Assembly: GCA_010909725.1 (NCBI GenBank)
Contig: JAACMV010000003.1
Location: forward strand, 682,001-746,000
DNA: 64,000 bases
Source of the DNA: Picochlorum sp. 'celeri'
Lineage: Eukaryota; Chlorophyta; Trebouxiophyceae
Direction: 5' to 3'
Position numbers and translations under genes: made by a program. Positions within the stretch are counted from its first letter, which is position 1, and the number at the start of each line of letters is the position of its first letter. A model generated the notes under the pieces. It was not told where the DNA came from, did not search any database, and worked only from the letters and a program-made list of their open reading frames with translations. This document shows positions 39,037-49,376 of this stretch, piece after piece.

Positions 39037-40929
39037 ATGACAATGTCTCGGAAAGATCCATCGTCCTTTTCAAATGCCCACCAAGTCGAAATCAAACACT
39101 CTGATTTTGAAATTCGTGTTGACTTTCACACGAGCGAACTTGAGTGCTATTGCTGTCACTCCTGTACTCTTTTGGATGAATCATGCCGTGAGGTAATTTT
39201 GGATACCCGGGATTTGTCCGTGACAAAGGCCTTGGTGAATGGCACGGTTGCTGAGTTTAAAACCACGAAACAGACTGCTGCACTGGGCAGTGCTCTAGCC
39301 GTCTCATTGGGACAAAATATGAGTGGAATCTTTCGACTGGAGCTATGGTGGAAAACATCTCCAAATGCTCTGGGTGCCCAATGGCTCTCCAAAGAGTTGA
39401 CGCTGGGAAAGAAGCATCCCTTCTTTTTTACACAGTGCCAGGCCATCCATGCTCGCAGTATTTTTCCATGTTTGGATTCCCCGGGAGCCAAATTTACGTA
39501 TAATGCTGCTGTCAAAGTCCCAAAACCTTTGACTGCTGTTATGTCAGGGATATCAACCGACTTGGACCCGACGCCAGGAGAAGAAAAACAGGGGCTTGTG
39601 TATTTGGAGGAAGAGGAGGAGACACACCAGATCTTCAGGTTTAAGCAAGGACGCTGTATATCAAGCTACTTGTTTGCTTTAGCTGTGGGTAATATTGCAT
39701 ATAAAGATGTATCGTCTACATCTCGAATATGGGCCGAGCCAGAGCAGTTGGATGCAGCATACAATGAGTTTATTGATATCCCTTCATTCCTGGAGGAGGC
39801 TGAAAAGCTTGCTGGTCCCTACGTTTGGAAGCGATATGACTGTTTGGTATTGCCCCCTAGCTTCCCGTACGGCGGGATGGAGAACCCGAACTTGACGTTT
39901 GTGACTCCAACCCTGATTGCTGGGGATAAATCCTTGGTCAATGTGATTGCACATGAAATCAGTCACAGCTGGACAGGAAATCTCGTCACGAATAGAGAAT
40001 GGAATGGTTTCTGGTTGAACGAAGGGCCTACTGTATTTTTAGAGAGGAAAATCATGTGTGCAATGGAAGGTGGGGATGATGCACTGTTTGATTTCTTGGC
40101 GATTTTAGGGTGGAATGCCCTCGAGTCCACAGTTGAAGCGTTCGGTCCAGACCACAAATACACTCGTTTGGTGCCAGATTTGGATGATGGTGCGGATCCG
40201 GATGATGCTTTTAGTAAGGTACCGTACGAAAAAGGATTTGCATTCTTATATCATATCGAATCGATGGTGGGAAAGGACAATTTTGCAGAATGGTTCAGGG
40301 CATATTTAAACAAGTTTGCTGATTCTCCACTTACTCCGGACGAATTTAAGCAGCATCTCGTCGAATTTTTCCACGAGAAAAACATCCGCTCAATCGATGA
40401 ATTGGACTGGGATGCTTGGTACTATAGTACAGGCATGCCACCTGTGACCAATGTATACGACGATTCTCTTGTGAAGCAGTCAAAAGAGTTGGCTCGTTCC
40501 TGGGCAGACCATGATGGAAAAGGGACAGAAGCACCAATGGGTGGCACTATGGATTCATGGCAATGTCTTCAAATTGTTGCTTTTCTCAACGAATTACTGA
40601 CCTGTGCCAAGGAGTCTCCCCTACAGGTGTCCACACTGAGGGCAATTGAAAAGGCAGAAAAGGTCCTCCAGCCTCGCATCCTCAATGGCGAGATTAAACT
40701 AGGTTGGTACATGATTTGCCTAGAATGTGGAGATGAGAGTATCTTGCCAGAGGTTGAAGATTTCCTCGGCGCACAAGGTAGAATGAAGTATTTGAAACCA
40801 TTGTACAGGGCATTGTTTCGATCCTCAGTTCCTAATGCACAGACACATGCTCGGGATTTATTCCAAAAGAACAGCGCTCACTATCACCCGATTGCAATAC
40901 ATATGTGTTCAGGAGAGGTCGGACTCTAG
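39037..40929 (+). CDS. M1-family leukotriene A4 hydrolase / aminopeptidase
   Basis: 630 aa from the first ATG (MTMSRKDPSSF). It contains the exopeptidase motif YGGMENPNLTFVTPTL and the zinc site HEISH followed 18 residues later by NEG (HEXXHX18E). Order and length match LTA4H: N-terminal saddle domain, catalytic domain, and an alpha-helical armadillo C-terminal domain ending in SGEVGL. In algae and plants these act as cytosolic aminopeptidases and epoxide hydrolases. It is convergent with the dCMP deaminase gene (57 bases apart). Confidence 0.92.
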   Translation: MTMSRKDPSSFSNAHQVEIKHSDFEIRVDFHTSELECYCCHSCTLLDESCREVILDTRDLSVTKALVNGTVAEFKTTKQTAALGSALAVSLGQNMSGIFRLELWWKTSPNALGAQWLSKELTLGKKHPFFFTQCQAIHARSIFPCLDSPGAKFTYNAAVKVPKPLTAVMSGISTDLDPTPGEEKQGLVYLEEEEETHQIFRFKQGRCISSYLFALAVGNIAYKDVSSTSRIWAEPEQLDAAYNEFIDIPSFLEEAEKLAGPYVWKRYDCLVLPPSFPYGGMENPNLTFVTPTLIAGDKSLVNVIAHEISHSWTGNLVTNREWNGFWLNEGPTVFLERKIMCAMEGGDDALFDFLAILGWNALESTVEAFGPDHKYTRLVPDLDDGADPDDAFSKVPYEKGFAFLYHIESMVGKDNFAEWFRAYLNKFADSPLTPDEFKQHLVEFFHEKNIRSIDELDWDAWYYSTGMPPVTNVYDDSLVKQSKELARSWADHDGKGTEAPMGGTMDSWQCLQIVAFLNELLTCAKESPLQVSTLRAIEKAEKVLQPRILNGEIKLGWYMICLECGDESILPEVEDFLGAQGRMKYLKPLYRALFRSSVPNAQTHARDLFQKNSAHYHPIAIHMCSGEVGL

Positions 40930-40986
40930 TGGTCATTTCTCACTCAATAAAGAACAGAAGAATAAATAAATACGCAAAGAAAAATC

Positions 40987-42024
40987 CTATGAATCAAACC
41001 GTGTGACAAGAGGCACACCAGAGCAATTATCTAAAAGGTCATCAGCAGAAGATTCCTGAGGCATTTTATGCCCAATGTGATGGAGTCCGATATCATTCGT
41101 CAAGAGTAATCGAATAGGCCTCTTAAACATGTGCTGGCGAATTTTCACACCAGCAAGTGCCAACAACTTTTTCGATGCAGCATACTGATCGGCCAGCCTG
41201 CACAACAAAAGCAGCATAGCATTACAATCAGTCACCATATATAAGAAATGTAACAGCAAAATATAGCATCACACACGACGCACCGAAATTTTCCCGTCCC
41301 AGGAGTCTCTGCTTTTGGCTGAGCTTTATCCTCGTGGAAAATAATCTCTGCAATTCCAGCTTGAATCATCAGTTTGGCACACTCATTGCAAGGGAACATG
41401 GTCACATATACTTTTGATCCCACTACAGATGCCCCATTCTTGTTCAGGATAGCATTCATCTCGGCATGGCATACGTAGGGATATTTGGTGTCCAGCTTGC
41501 TTCCATTTCGTGACAACTTGGCCCAGGGCAATTTTGAATCTGGGCACCCTCGGGGAAACCCATTGTATCCGATACCACATATCACATTGTTCTGATCCAC
41601 AATACATGCCCCCACTTGCTTATTAGGATCTTTACTGCGCTGAGAGCTCAGATATGCCACGGCCATGAAATAGTCATCCCAAGACAAGTAACTGCAATGA
41701 TCACCGATCTGTTACACCACCATTCTTGGACACCGCATTCAATTAATGGTCAACGTACTCAGATCTAGGTCTTGGATCATAAGGATCTGCTCGACGCCCC
41801 GACCTACCGCCCTCGCATGAATTTGAATTCGTGCTTGTCGATGCCAACTTGTCAGGAGAATCACAATACGCCGGATTCTCGTACTGAATGGTCATAGGTT
41901 CATTAGGTTTTCTATTAGAACGAGTATCGCCGTTATATTTTACAATCGCGTACGTCACTGCCGCAGAGGACAGGGCAGCAGCAGCAGCAACAGTCCCAAA
42001 CGCTACTAGATTTGACTGTTCCAT
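40987..42024 (-). CDS. Deoxycytidylate (dCMP) deaminase with N-terminal membrane anchor
   Basis: Three exons: 42024-41759, 41691-41284 and 41197-40987, with introns 41758-41692 (GTACGT/TTGCAG) and 41283-41198 (GTGCGT/GTGCAG); both junctions restore the frame ([11 protein letters not shown] and [11 protein letters not shown]). 294 aa. The N-terminus has a membrane segment ([22 protein letters not shown]). The deaminase domain has CHAEMNAI (zinc His, catalytic Glu) and PCNECAKLM (zinc Cys pair), plus GYNGFPRGC. The enzyme makes dUMP for thymidylate synthesis. A membrane-anchored N-terminus is also known, from memory, for plant DCD proteins. Confidence 0.88.
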
Positions 42025-42073
42025 CCAAGCAGATCTTTTACAAGTCCGAATACATTAAAAAAACTGAGGAGAA

Positions 42074-44179
42074 TCAAGGCGATGGTCGGGGTATTATTGT
42101 TTTCTTTTCTTTATCCCACGAGGCAGCAGTTTTCAAATCCAAATGGGTGTATCTGACAGAGCCAATCAACCTTTCAGGCAGCTCATCTGGCGCTTGGCCT
42201 TCAATAAGGGGCGATAGATCAACTACTAGCGATGTGATTGAATTGACAACGAGCTTTGTGACATTATTTGCCACAGTATTACTCGTAATGTCCACATCCA
42301 TTTCAAAATAGGAGCAACCCTTTGCCGTTCTCCCTCTAAAATATTTGGAACTGAGTTTTTGCCCAAGCAATACTGGAGTCGTTCCAACGCTTTGTCTCAC
42401 AACCCACGAGCCTTTCGCGACCCGAGGAATCAGTTTGAATTTTTTATTACGTCTCTCATCATCTACAGCGTCGTCTCCCTGGACCCACTCTCTGAAATTC
42501 TTAAAAAATGCTCTCAGTGATCCATCAACATCTTCTTCTGGCCAGTTTGCCAGTAATGTATCTATGCTTTCCTCTGTCGGATCCACCGGACAAGTCCATA
42601 CAGTAACAAGAGACTGGAGAGGATTATTTGGAAAGACAAGGTTGAGCACGAATGCATACGGGGCATCACAGAATTGCACCGAGGGCAGGTTTGCACCCAC
42701 ATGGAACAAGACCTGGTCACTGTCTATCAAATCACTGCTATACAGTTCAAACACGGGTGATCTCGCCTGAACCTTGATCTTATCTTGAAGATACGTTTTG
42801 CCTCTAATTTTGAGAAAATTGAAGCCAGGATACGACCAAAACCGCTTCTCGCAGCACCCTTGCTTTCCAAACACAGAGAGCGATGTTCTGTGAATCGTCT
42901 CCTGCGTCCTCTGCTTCATCGATGCGGATGATTCCGAGTAATCTATCCACGTTTTAGAAATATGTTCATGTGTTTCTTCTTCGAGCATATCTTCCTCCTC
43001 GTCATGCGAAAGCATCGATGGCATGACAGTAAACCGACTCTGTTCCAACCTATCCCGCAACAGAATGAGACTCATGAGCAATGGCTCCATCACCTTCATC
43101 CGAACATACGCAAACAAGAATGGAAACAGTCGAGAAAATATCCCGCTATTTGTCAACCAGCCTCCAGCATCAGCCTTCACCACCAATGTCACAAGAGACT
43201 CTTGTGACAATTGCTCCTCATGATGGATATACTCATTCCTGAGGGGTGCAATCGTAAACCCTGCCGCAATAACATTGGCCCTCACCCCATGTGTCTCCGA
43301 CGCCCCATACAAATCATCTTCAGGAACAGCCTGATACACGATGACATACGTTCCATCATCATCCTTCCTCCACGTCCTCTGCAGGACAGATTCACGGGGT
43401 GAAAAGAAAGCTCCCATCATGTTTGACAACCCCCATTTGATCTTTACTATCGACGTGAACGTATCAATACGCTTCAACACCTCTACCGAATCTGCAAACG
43501 CCATCGTCCCTCCTACTTTCGAACTCTGATACCCACCAGACAAGAGACTCTTGAGGCATGCCCGAGGAGTTGACCGAATCACCACTGATGACATCACCGC
43601 AGCATTCCCATCCAAATTATGTTCGCGAGCCTCCGTATAAATCGAAATACCGTTTATATGCAGAAATGTATTCCAAAGATTCTCAGCATCCTGCTCTTCC
43701 CGGGACACTTGCCGCGATACCACCTCTGGCATACAAAACCGTGCCAGCACCTCCTTCCACGCAACAGCCTGGCCTCGATCCTCAAAACACAACCGCAGTA
43801 CACTCTTCTTCCAGGGCACACTATCCTCAGAGAAACACATGACGATCGAATACATATCAATGGTATCCTTGGAAGAATCCTGAAGAGTATATCGCCGTAA
43901 ACCATGCTCATCGAATGAGACACTGACACTAGAATCCACCTGACACGTCTCCCCTCCACCCGAGTGTTTCTTCTTCGTCCGAACCACCCCAGCATCCGTA
44001 TGAGGCATTAAGACAAGCCTAGCAGTATTCGTTGATGGTTTATGTTCAATTCTTCCATGCTTTCTCTTCACATATCCATCCAATACGTGAGATTCGGCAA
44101 ACACTGTTCCTGACACTAATTCGACGAATCCATCGAATCCTCCTCCTTCGCCTAATGGTCTATGATTCGTATCAGTCAT
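42074..44179 (-). CDS. PH-START-EDR2 domain protein
   Basis: 701 aa, single exon. The N-terminal 150 residues look like a PH domain (ends AVAWKEVLARFC). A START lipid-transfer domain follows (about 165-380: DAENLWNTFLHINGISIYTE, VIRSTPRACLKSLL, YVIVYQAVPED). The C-terminus is the EDR2 (DUF1336) domain: FWSYPGFNFLKIRGKTYL, LFHVGANLPS, FVLNLVFPNNPLQSLV, KLIPRVAKGSWVVRQSVG and YFEMDVDITSN. This order is that of plant EDR2, a negative regulator of defence and cell death that binds PI4P at membranes. The algal role is unknown. Confidence 0.88.
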   Translation of the reverse strand: MTDTNHRPLGEGGGFDGFVELVSGTVFAESHVLDGYVKRKHGRIEHKPSTNTARLVLMPHTDAGVVRTKKKHSGGGETCQVDSSVSVSFDEHGLRRYTLQDSSKDTIDMYSIVMCFSEDSVPWKKSVLRLCFEDRGQAVAWKEVLARFCMPEVVSRQVSREEQDAENLWNTFLHINGISIYTEAREHNLDGNAAVMSSVVIRSTPRACLKSLLSGGYQSSKVGGTMAFADSVEVLKRIDTFTSIVKIKWGLSNMMGAFFSPRESVLQRTWRKDDDGTYVIVYQAVPEDDLYGASETHGVRANVIAAGFTIAPLRNEYIHHEEQLSQESLVTLVVKADAGGWLTNSGIFSRLFPFLFAYVRMKVMEPLLMSLILLRDRLEQSRFTVMPSMLSHDEEEDMLEEETHEHISKTWIDYSESSASMKQRTQETIHRTSLSVFGKQGCCEKRFWSYPGFNFLKIRGKTYLQDKIKVQARSPVFELYSSDLIDSDQVLFHVGANLPSVQFCDAPYAFVLNLVFPNNPLQSLVTVWTCPVDPTEESIDTLLANWPEEDVDGSLRAFFKNFREWVQGDDAVDDERRNKKFKLIPRVAKGSWVVRQSVGTTPVLLGQKLSSKYFRGRTAKGCSYFEMDVDITSNTVANNVTKLVVNSITSLVVDLSPLIEGQAPDELPERLIGSVRYTHLDLKTAASWDKEKKTIIPRPSP

Positions 44180-44269
44180 CTATCTATTCAACATTGAATA
44201 TATATGTAATAAAAAATATGTCAGTCTTGACGCAATGCAGGGATTTTATGACTTCAGTCAGGACAGTTC

Positions 44270-45502
44270 TCATGACTTCATGACACCAATGTATGGGAGC
44301 GATCGATAATGTTGATCATAATCTAATCCATAGCCTACGACAAACTTGTCTTCAATCTCAAAGGCCAGCCAGTCAGGTTCAAATGGTACTTCTCGCCTCG
44401 ATGGCTTGGACAGGAGGCTGACGAGTTTGACAGAGGCTGGGTTGTGTTGTTGGAAATAGGCAGTCAATGCCTGTCCAGTGAGACCTGAATCTACAATATC
44501 TTCAACCTACATATGGATACATACAGTTGTTGAGTCGTATGATGGTATACACAAACAGTATCACCACATGTTTTTTCGTGCGTGACAAAGAAACATTTTT
44601 TCCTCTCTGTGTGTGTAGCCCGGCAAATAGTGAACACGTGCTGTGGGATGGCAGCTCGTATCCGTGGGTAAAGGCACGGTTGTCAGCCGGATACAAGAGT
44701 ATACTCTTGTATCGATCGATGTAGGCAACGGAAGCAGAGGGTATACTCATAATGGTGGAATATACCACAGGCATTGTGTTGCCATGACAGCAGAGAGAAT
44801 CTCACCACACACTTGTTGTACAACAAGAAGAAGGTATAGATGGGGGTAGAATAGACACGAGACATCCACACGTACCAATAAAATATGTCTACCTTTAATA
44901 TCGTCGTCAGATAGCGTGGACATGGTGATGGACACCTGTCCAGACGTGGTTGTCCCACTTCCATAACTGGATGCTCTGATGAATTCCAAACGCATGTTGG
45001 GTGGAACCGGTTGCATGCATCTCACTAGATCAGACATGAATATGGTGGATCCTTTGAGCGTCTACACATCAGCACAAGTATATATATGGTATCAGCCTGA
45101 AGAATGAATACATCCAGTAATATTGTGTATACACAATATTACTAATAAGATTCAGGACGTACGGCGACAACCAGAGGTTCCTTATCCGCATATTCTTTCG
45201 CAAGCTCTCTGTAAGTACACAACCATACACATATATAAGTAGGCGATGCCAAGAGGATCAATAGCATATCTTCTGTGTCTTTCGTTGACAAGCATGCATG
45301 CCTGCCAGAGAATGTTTTCTTTTATTTTCTCGTTCAACGCGCATGCCTTTTGCTACCGCATGGATATCGATTTTTACTTCAAATAAACCCAGTATAATCT
45401 ACTACTTCCAGGTAATTCAACAGTCTCGCACCTCCCAAGCTCTGTCACACGAAAAGAAAGTTCCTCCTCTGAGAGCAATATATCACTCAGATCAGGATGC
45501 AT
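44270..45502 (-). CDS. Hypoxanthine phosphoribosyltransferase (HPRT)
   Basis: Four exons: 45502-45432, 45208-45163, 45061-44876 and 44506-44270; introns 45431-45209, 45162-45062 and 44875-44507 are bounded by GTGCGA/TTACAG, GTACGT/TGTAG and GTACGT/TGTAG. All phases match, giving 179 aa. It reads LSEEELSFRVTELG, VVATLKGSTIFMSDL, RASSYGSGT and the PRPP motif VEDIVDSGLTG, then FVVGYGLDYDQHYRSLPYIG. It salvages hypoxanthine/guanine to IMP/GMP with PRPP. The length is typical of the bacterial/plant HPRT type. Two of the introns hold very long perfect palindromes (see findings). Confidence 0.85.
44690..44713. repeat. 24-base perfect palindrome in HPRT intron 3
   Basis: GATACAAGAGTA followed directly by TACTCTTGTATC. 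It lies in the 369-nt third intron of HPRT, a second long palindrome in the same gene. Confidence 0.9.
45116..45143. repeat. 28-base perfect palindrome in HPRT intron 2
   Basis: AGTAATATTGTGTA followed directly by TACACAATATTACT, its exact reverse complement. As RNA it would fold to a hairpin within the 101-nt intron. Under a uniform-base model a 28-base palindrome is expected about 2 x 10^-4 times in 64 kb; the true AT bias makes it somewhat less rare. Confidence 0.9.
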
Positions 45503-45732
45503 TGTGATATCCTTATTATTATTTCATCACGTTATTAGGCATTTGTTTGTGAAGTAAGGCATGGTTGAATGAATACGAGTAGCTCTTGAGCGCATCCTAT
45601 TCCGTAATAGAATAGTTTAGAAACACGTATTAATGTATCTAAATACGACATGCACGCATTCTTGTGGCTCTCCAAGGCAATACGCGTGAGCATTAATAAT
45701 TATGTATTTGTATTCATAAAACTGTATTCATC

Positions 45733-47210
45733 ATGGAGATGCAAACAGAGAATGATGGGGTGTATTGTAGCACTGCTGGTGCTGTGTTTCAGGAACGAGA
45801 AGCCTTGCAGGAACATTACCACTCTGAGTTTCATAGGTGTGTGCATTCTCTTGTTCTGGTATTTTCCTTTCAGGAAAAAAAATTTATTTAAGAGGGTGGT
45901 GGTATTGAGTGTCCAAGAGAGCATAGAGAGATGGGTGTCGTTGCATGGTGCATGAGCACAATTCGCAATTTTTTTTTTGCAAAGTGTTCGGTAGCATTCC
46001 TTTTTGTCTTTCTACAGAGCGTTCTACTACTATTACGCAGTATTATCAATATAATAAAAGAAAGAAATGATATGGATGTTGCAGGTATAATTTGAAGAGA
46101 AAGGTGGCTGGGTTGCCCCCTGTGACCAAGGAATGGTTTGAAGCACGGAGGGCTCAGATGACGTCGTCGTCGTCGAAGAAGAATGTGCAAAAGATATGGA
46201 TCGATCCTTTGTCGAAGAAAAAGTTTCTGAGTGAGAATACGTACGTGGCGTTTACAAAGTCGAAAAAGTATCAAGAGTTGGTGAGAAAGAGTGGCAAGCC
46301 TGCGCCAGAGCCTGTTGTCCGTATCAAGACTGTGGAAACGGATGGTAGAGCTAGTGTACCGTCATCATGCACGGTTGGGCATGGTGCAACGCTTAAACCA
46401 GTTGCTGGAAGCATGGTGGATAGGTTGATGAAGAATGCAGAGAAGGACGAGGAGGAGGAGGACAAAGAGGAGTCGGAATGGGAGACTGCGAGTGATGAGG
46501 AAGATCCGGATTCATGGGAGAAATGGGGTGTATGTCGCTCCTTGTTTGATAATCATACGAGTGGGACGATGGAGGAGAATTTAGAGTACATGTGGAAAAC
46601 ATATGGATTTTACCTCCCAGATTCCAAGTACCTGAAAGATCCAGAGGGGTTGTTGGCATATCTTGGAGCAAAAATGCAGTATGGTAAATTGCCATTGTAC
46701 GAATCGGGACTGAACCCAGATGCAAAGAGGATGGCGTCTCTTCATGGAGTGCAGCGGCATATGATTGATTCTGGAAAGTGCAAAATGCTCTATGATGGGA
46801 ATGAGGATGAGTATGAGGATTATTATGACTATGGAGATGAGGAGATGGGAACGGATCTTATTATTGCGCCAGAGGATCTTCCATTCACTGCAACAGCTGG
46901 GTATGAGTTGGCTGTTCCATCAAAGAAGGGTGATGGAAGTGTCAGAATATTAGGGTCCAGAGAATTTGCAAGGTACTACAAGCAACGGCATAGAACTGGT
47001 GACACTAGAGCAAGCGCTTCTGCTGCATTAGTAGTATCCACATATAATCAGCTGACGGTTCCCATACTCGGAGATGGTACTGTCGAAGGAGTCCGGCGAG
47101 CAGAGCAGAAGAGAGTCATGAAGTGCAAACAGCGGGTAGAACGAGTTCGTCTTGCCGCCTCCCTCCGACGGAATGTCAATGATAATTTGCCAAAGAATGT
47201 ACCATATTAG
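45733..47210 (+). CDS. REI1/ZNF622-family 60S ribosome biogenesis factor
   Basis: Two exons, 45733-45836 and 46085-47210, intron 45837-46084 (GTGTGTG to GTTGCAG, phase 2); 409 aa. Exon 1 gives the N-terminal zinc finger (VYCSTAGAVFQEREALQEHYHSEFH) and the join continues RYNLKRKVAGLPPVTKEWFEARR. An acidic segment precedes LFDNHTSGTMEENLEYMWKTYGFYLPD and the LLAYLGAKMQYGKLPLYE block. REI1 and ZNF622 are cytoplasmic factors that help release Arx1-type factors from pre-60S particles. The final Arg-rich region RRAEQKRVMKCKQRVERVRLAA may bind rRNA. Confidence 0.9.
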
Positions 47211-47390
47211 TCAATTGATTGTCTTCATACTACATGTTACATGTTAAGAATCTATCTACAGGCTCACATTTCATGACCAACAGATTTTCTTCGTTTCTCA
47301 CGTGATAACAAGCATATCTATCATGAATGCACGCAAAAATGGCTATAAAAAATCCAATAGGTCTGTAATGTATTCCACACAACAGCAATT

Positions 47391-48161
47391 TTACTCCTTG
47401 TCCACCCTGACCAATGTACCGCGAATACGTCCAGTTCTCCTGGCAGCAATAAGACCGACCTTCTGTCCTGGTGGTGCATCTCTGCGCACAGTAGATGCGT
47501 GTCCAATATGCTGATGGTTTCCTCCTCCGTGTGGATGCTCGACTGGATTCATAGCAACACCACGAACCTTTGGCCAGCTGTTGCGCTTGACGCGATACTT
47601 ATGGTAGGCTCTTCCAGCCTTCAACAATGGCTTCTCGGTACGTCCTCCACCGGACACCTGTCCAACGGCGGCACGGCATGCACTGCTGATAATCTTCTTA
47701 CTTCCAGATGGGAGCTTAACACGGGTGATTCCAGCATCTGGGTTGTGGGCAACAATGATGGCATAGTCACCAGAGCACTTGGCAATGGATCCTCTGTCTC
47801 CTGGCTTCTCTTCTAAGTTGCAGACAATTGTACCTTCTGGCATTTCACCGATAGGCTTGACATTTCCAATAGTGAGGGTGGCATTCTTTCCACAGTACAC
47901 ATACTGTCCAGAGTACACTCCCTCTGGTGCAATGAAGAGCTGCTTGTCCTTTCCAAACTTGTTCATGTTACGGAACTCAACCTTGGCCAAAGGAGCACCA
48001 CGTCCAGAATCGTGGATAATATCAGTAACTACACCACGAATGTATCCGTTCCTCTCATTTCCATCCAAAGGTCTGAGCTTGGCAGCTCCCTTTCTGTGGG
48101 TGTTGTGGGATTTGAAGACGGATCCTCTTCCCTTTCTCTGTCCACGAATGACACGTCCCAT
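47391..48161 (-). CDS. RPL8: 60S ribosomal protein uL2 (RPL8)
   Basis: 256 aa, near-universal eukaryotic uL2 sequence: [16 protein letters not shown] at the start, [16 protein letters not shown] and [17 protein letters not shown] near the C-terminus. It binds the peptidyl-transferase centre of the 60S subunit. Codon use is strongly biased to C/G-ending codons compared with its neighbours, as expected for a highly expressed gene. It is convergent with the REI1 homologue. Confidence 0.97.
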   Translation of the reverse strand: MGRVIRGQRKGRGSVFKSHNTHRKGAAKLRPLDGNERNGYIRGVVTDIIHDSGRGAPLAKVEFRNMNKFGKDKQLFIAPEGVYSGQYVYCGKNATLTIGNVKPIGEMPEGTIVCNLEEKPGDRGSIAKCSGDYAIIVAHNPDAGITRVKLPSGSKKIISSACRAAVGQVSGGGRTEKPLLKAGRAYHKYRVKRNSWPKVRGVAMNPVEHPHGGGNHQHIGHASTVRRDAPPGQKVGLIAARRTGRIRGTLVRVDKE

Positions 48162-49040
48162 CTACACATACATATAAAAGAATACTTAGAGACCTGTGTT
48201 GTCAGGCACGTTTTCCAACGAGTGGGCCATGAATTTATCGACGGCAGCCGAAACCCACGCAGACTCAGGAGACTCATATGAGATGGAAGCAAATCAAATA
48301 ACAGAAATACAGATGACTGGATCTTATCAACCATCATGCGAGATGTCGCACAACAATATCGCAAATCCTTGAATCGTGGCAAGGCGACGGCGGCCCCCTC
48401 ATGGCACCTCCATCCCCCTCACAGCCACCTCACAGCCATCACAAGTATCTAAATTGATTGTCTTTCCATCCCACAGAATCCTTACAGCATACGAAGGCTC
48501 TCTTCTTCACAGAAGACCATGTGCCGCCTCCATGGGTCGTGTTGCGAGGAATTCGCTCTTCTTCCAACAGGAGCCAGCAGAATTCGCACTGGGCATTGAC
48601 GTACCTTTATAAATATATATCAAATATTGGATACAGATGATTGAGTGTATGGTTGAAGTATGGGAAGAACCATGGCACGCACGACGGTGTGATCAAATCG
48701 ATTAAACTATCCGATTAAATATACGCATTGACGGTGAGTACTGATACATCTTTGTATCTCCTATCAAACATACTTCTTGATAGGAATTTTAGAAAATAAA
48801 ACGATACTTCAGGTTGTTGTTGCAACATCACCACGTGATGTCTCGTGCAAGTCACACGCGTGTGTTTCGTTTCCAATCCATCATCTTGTATATACAATAT
48901 CTATATATCAGTTACATGCGTTACTACTACTACTATACATGCATCAACAAGTTGAGCATTAAAAAAGAAACAGAAGAAGGAACAATAAAAATGACAAGAC
49001 AAGACACCACAAAAAACCATGGCATGTCCATGTAATTCAT
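48162..49040. promoter_or_regulatory. RPL8 upstream region with many palindromes
   Basis: 880 bases between RPL8 and the next minus-strand gene. A plus-strand frame at 48376-48612 (about 78 codons, no upstream ATG in frame) is weakly coding-like but unrecognised. Palindromes and inverted repeats: CTATCAA/TTGATAG (48761-48783), CATCAC-CAC-GTGATG (about 48826-48840, with an inner CACGTG E-box), CACACGCGTGTG (48853-48864) and TTGTATATACAA (48886-48897). Confidence 0.4.
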
Positions 49041-49376
49041 TTACAAAGGCTCAATGCCAGTTCCAAGCCAAGAATACAAAGCCGTCTTTATATCCAAGAC
49101 AAGTTTTGCCAATCCATGAGGATGTGTCTTTTCATAGTCCTCTTCTTCCTCCTCCTCTAGCTGACCTTGCTGCTGTTCCAACTGAACTGCTTCCTCCTCG
49201 AGTGGCAGTTCATCGCCTCTCTCCTGTCGCATTGGAGCTTGTTTCTTATGCCCATGGTGATGAGATTTCGATCCCTTCTTCAGTCTGGAATGGGCAATCA
49301 CACGATCACGTGTCCGGGATTGTCGAGACACGACAAGGGCAGAGGGCCCTATTGGGGTTACAAGAATACGTTGCAT
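49041..49376 (-). CDS. Small charged protein of unknown function
   Basis: 111 aa from the first ATG (MQRILVTPIGPSA). A basic N-terminal half with KKGSKSHHHGHKKQ is followed by a highly acidic, coiled-coil-like stretch (QLEQQQGQLEEEEEEDYEK) and a hydrophobic end (HGLAKLVLDIKTALYSW). The overlapping plus-strand frame (49019-49540) is longer but lacks this amino-acid bias. A 5' exon is possible. No family is recognised. Confidence 0.45.
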   Translation of the reverse strand: MQRILVTPIGPSALVVSRQSRTRDRVIAHSRLKKGSKSHHHGHKKQAPMRQERGDELPLEEEAVQLEQQQGQLEEEEEEDYEKTHPHGLAKLVLDIKTALYSWLGTGIEPL

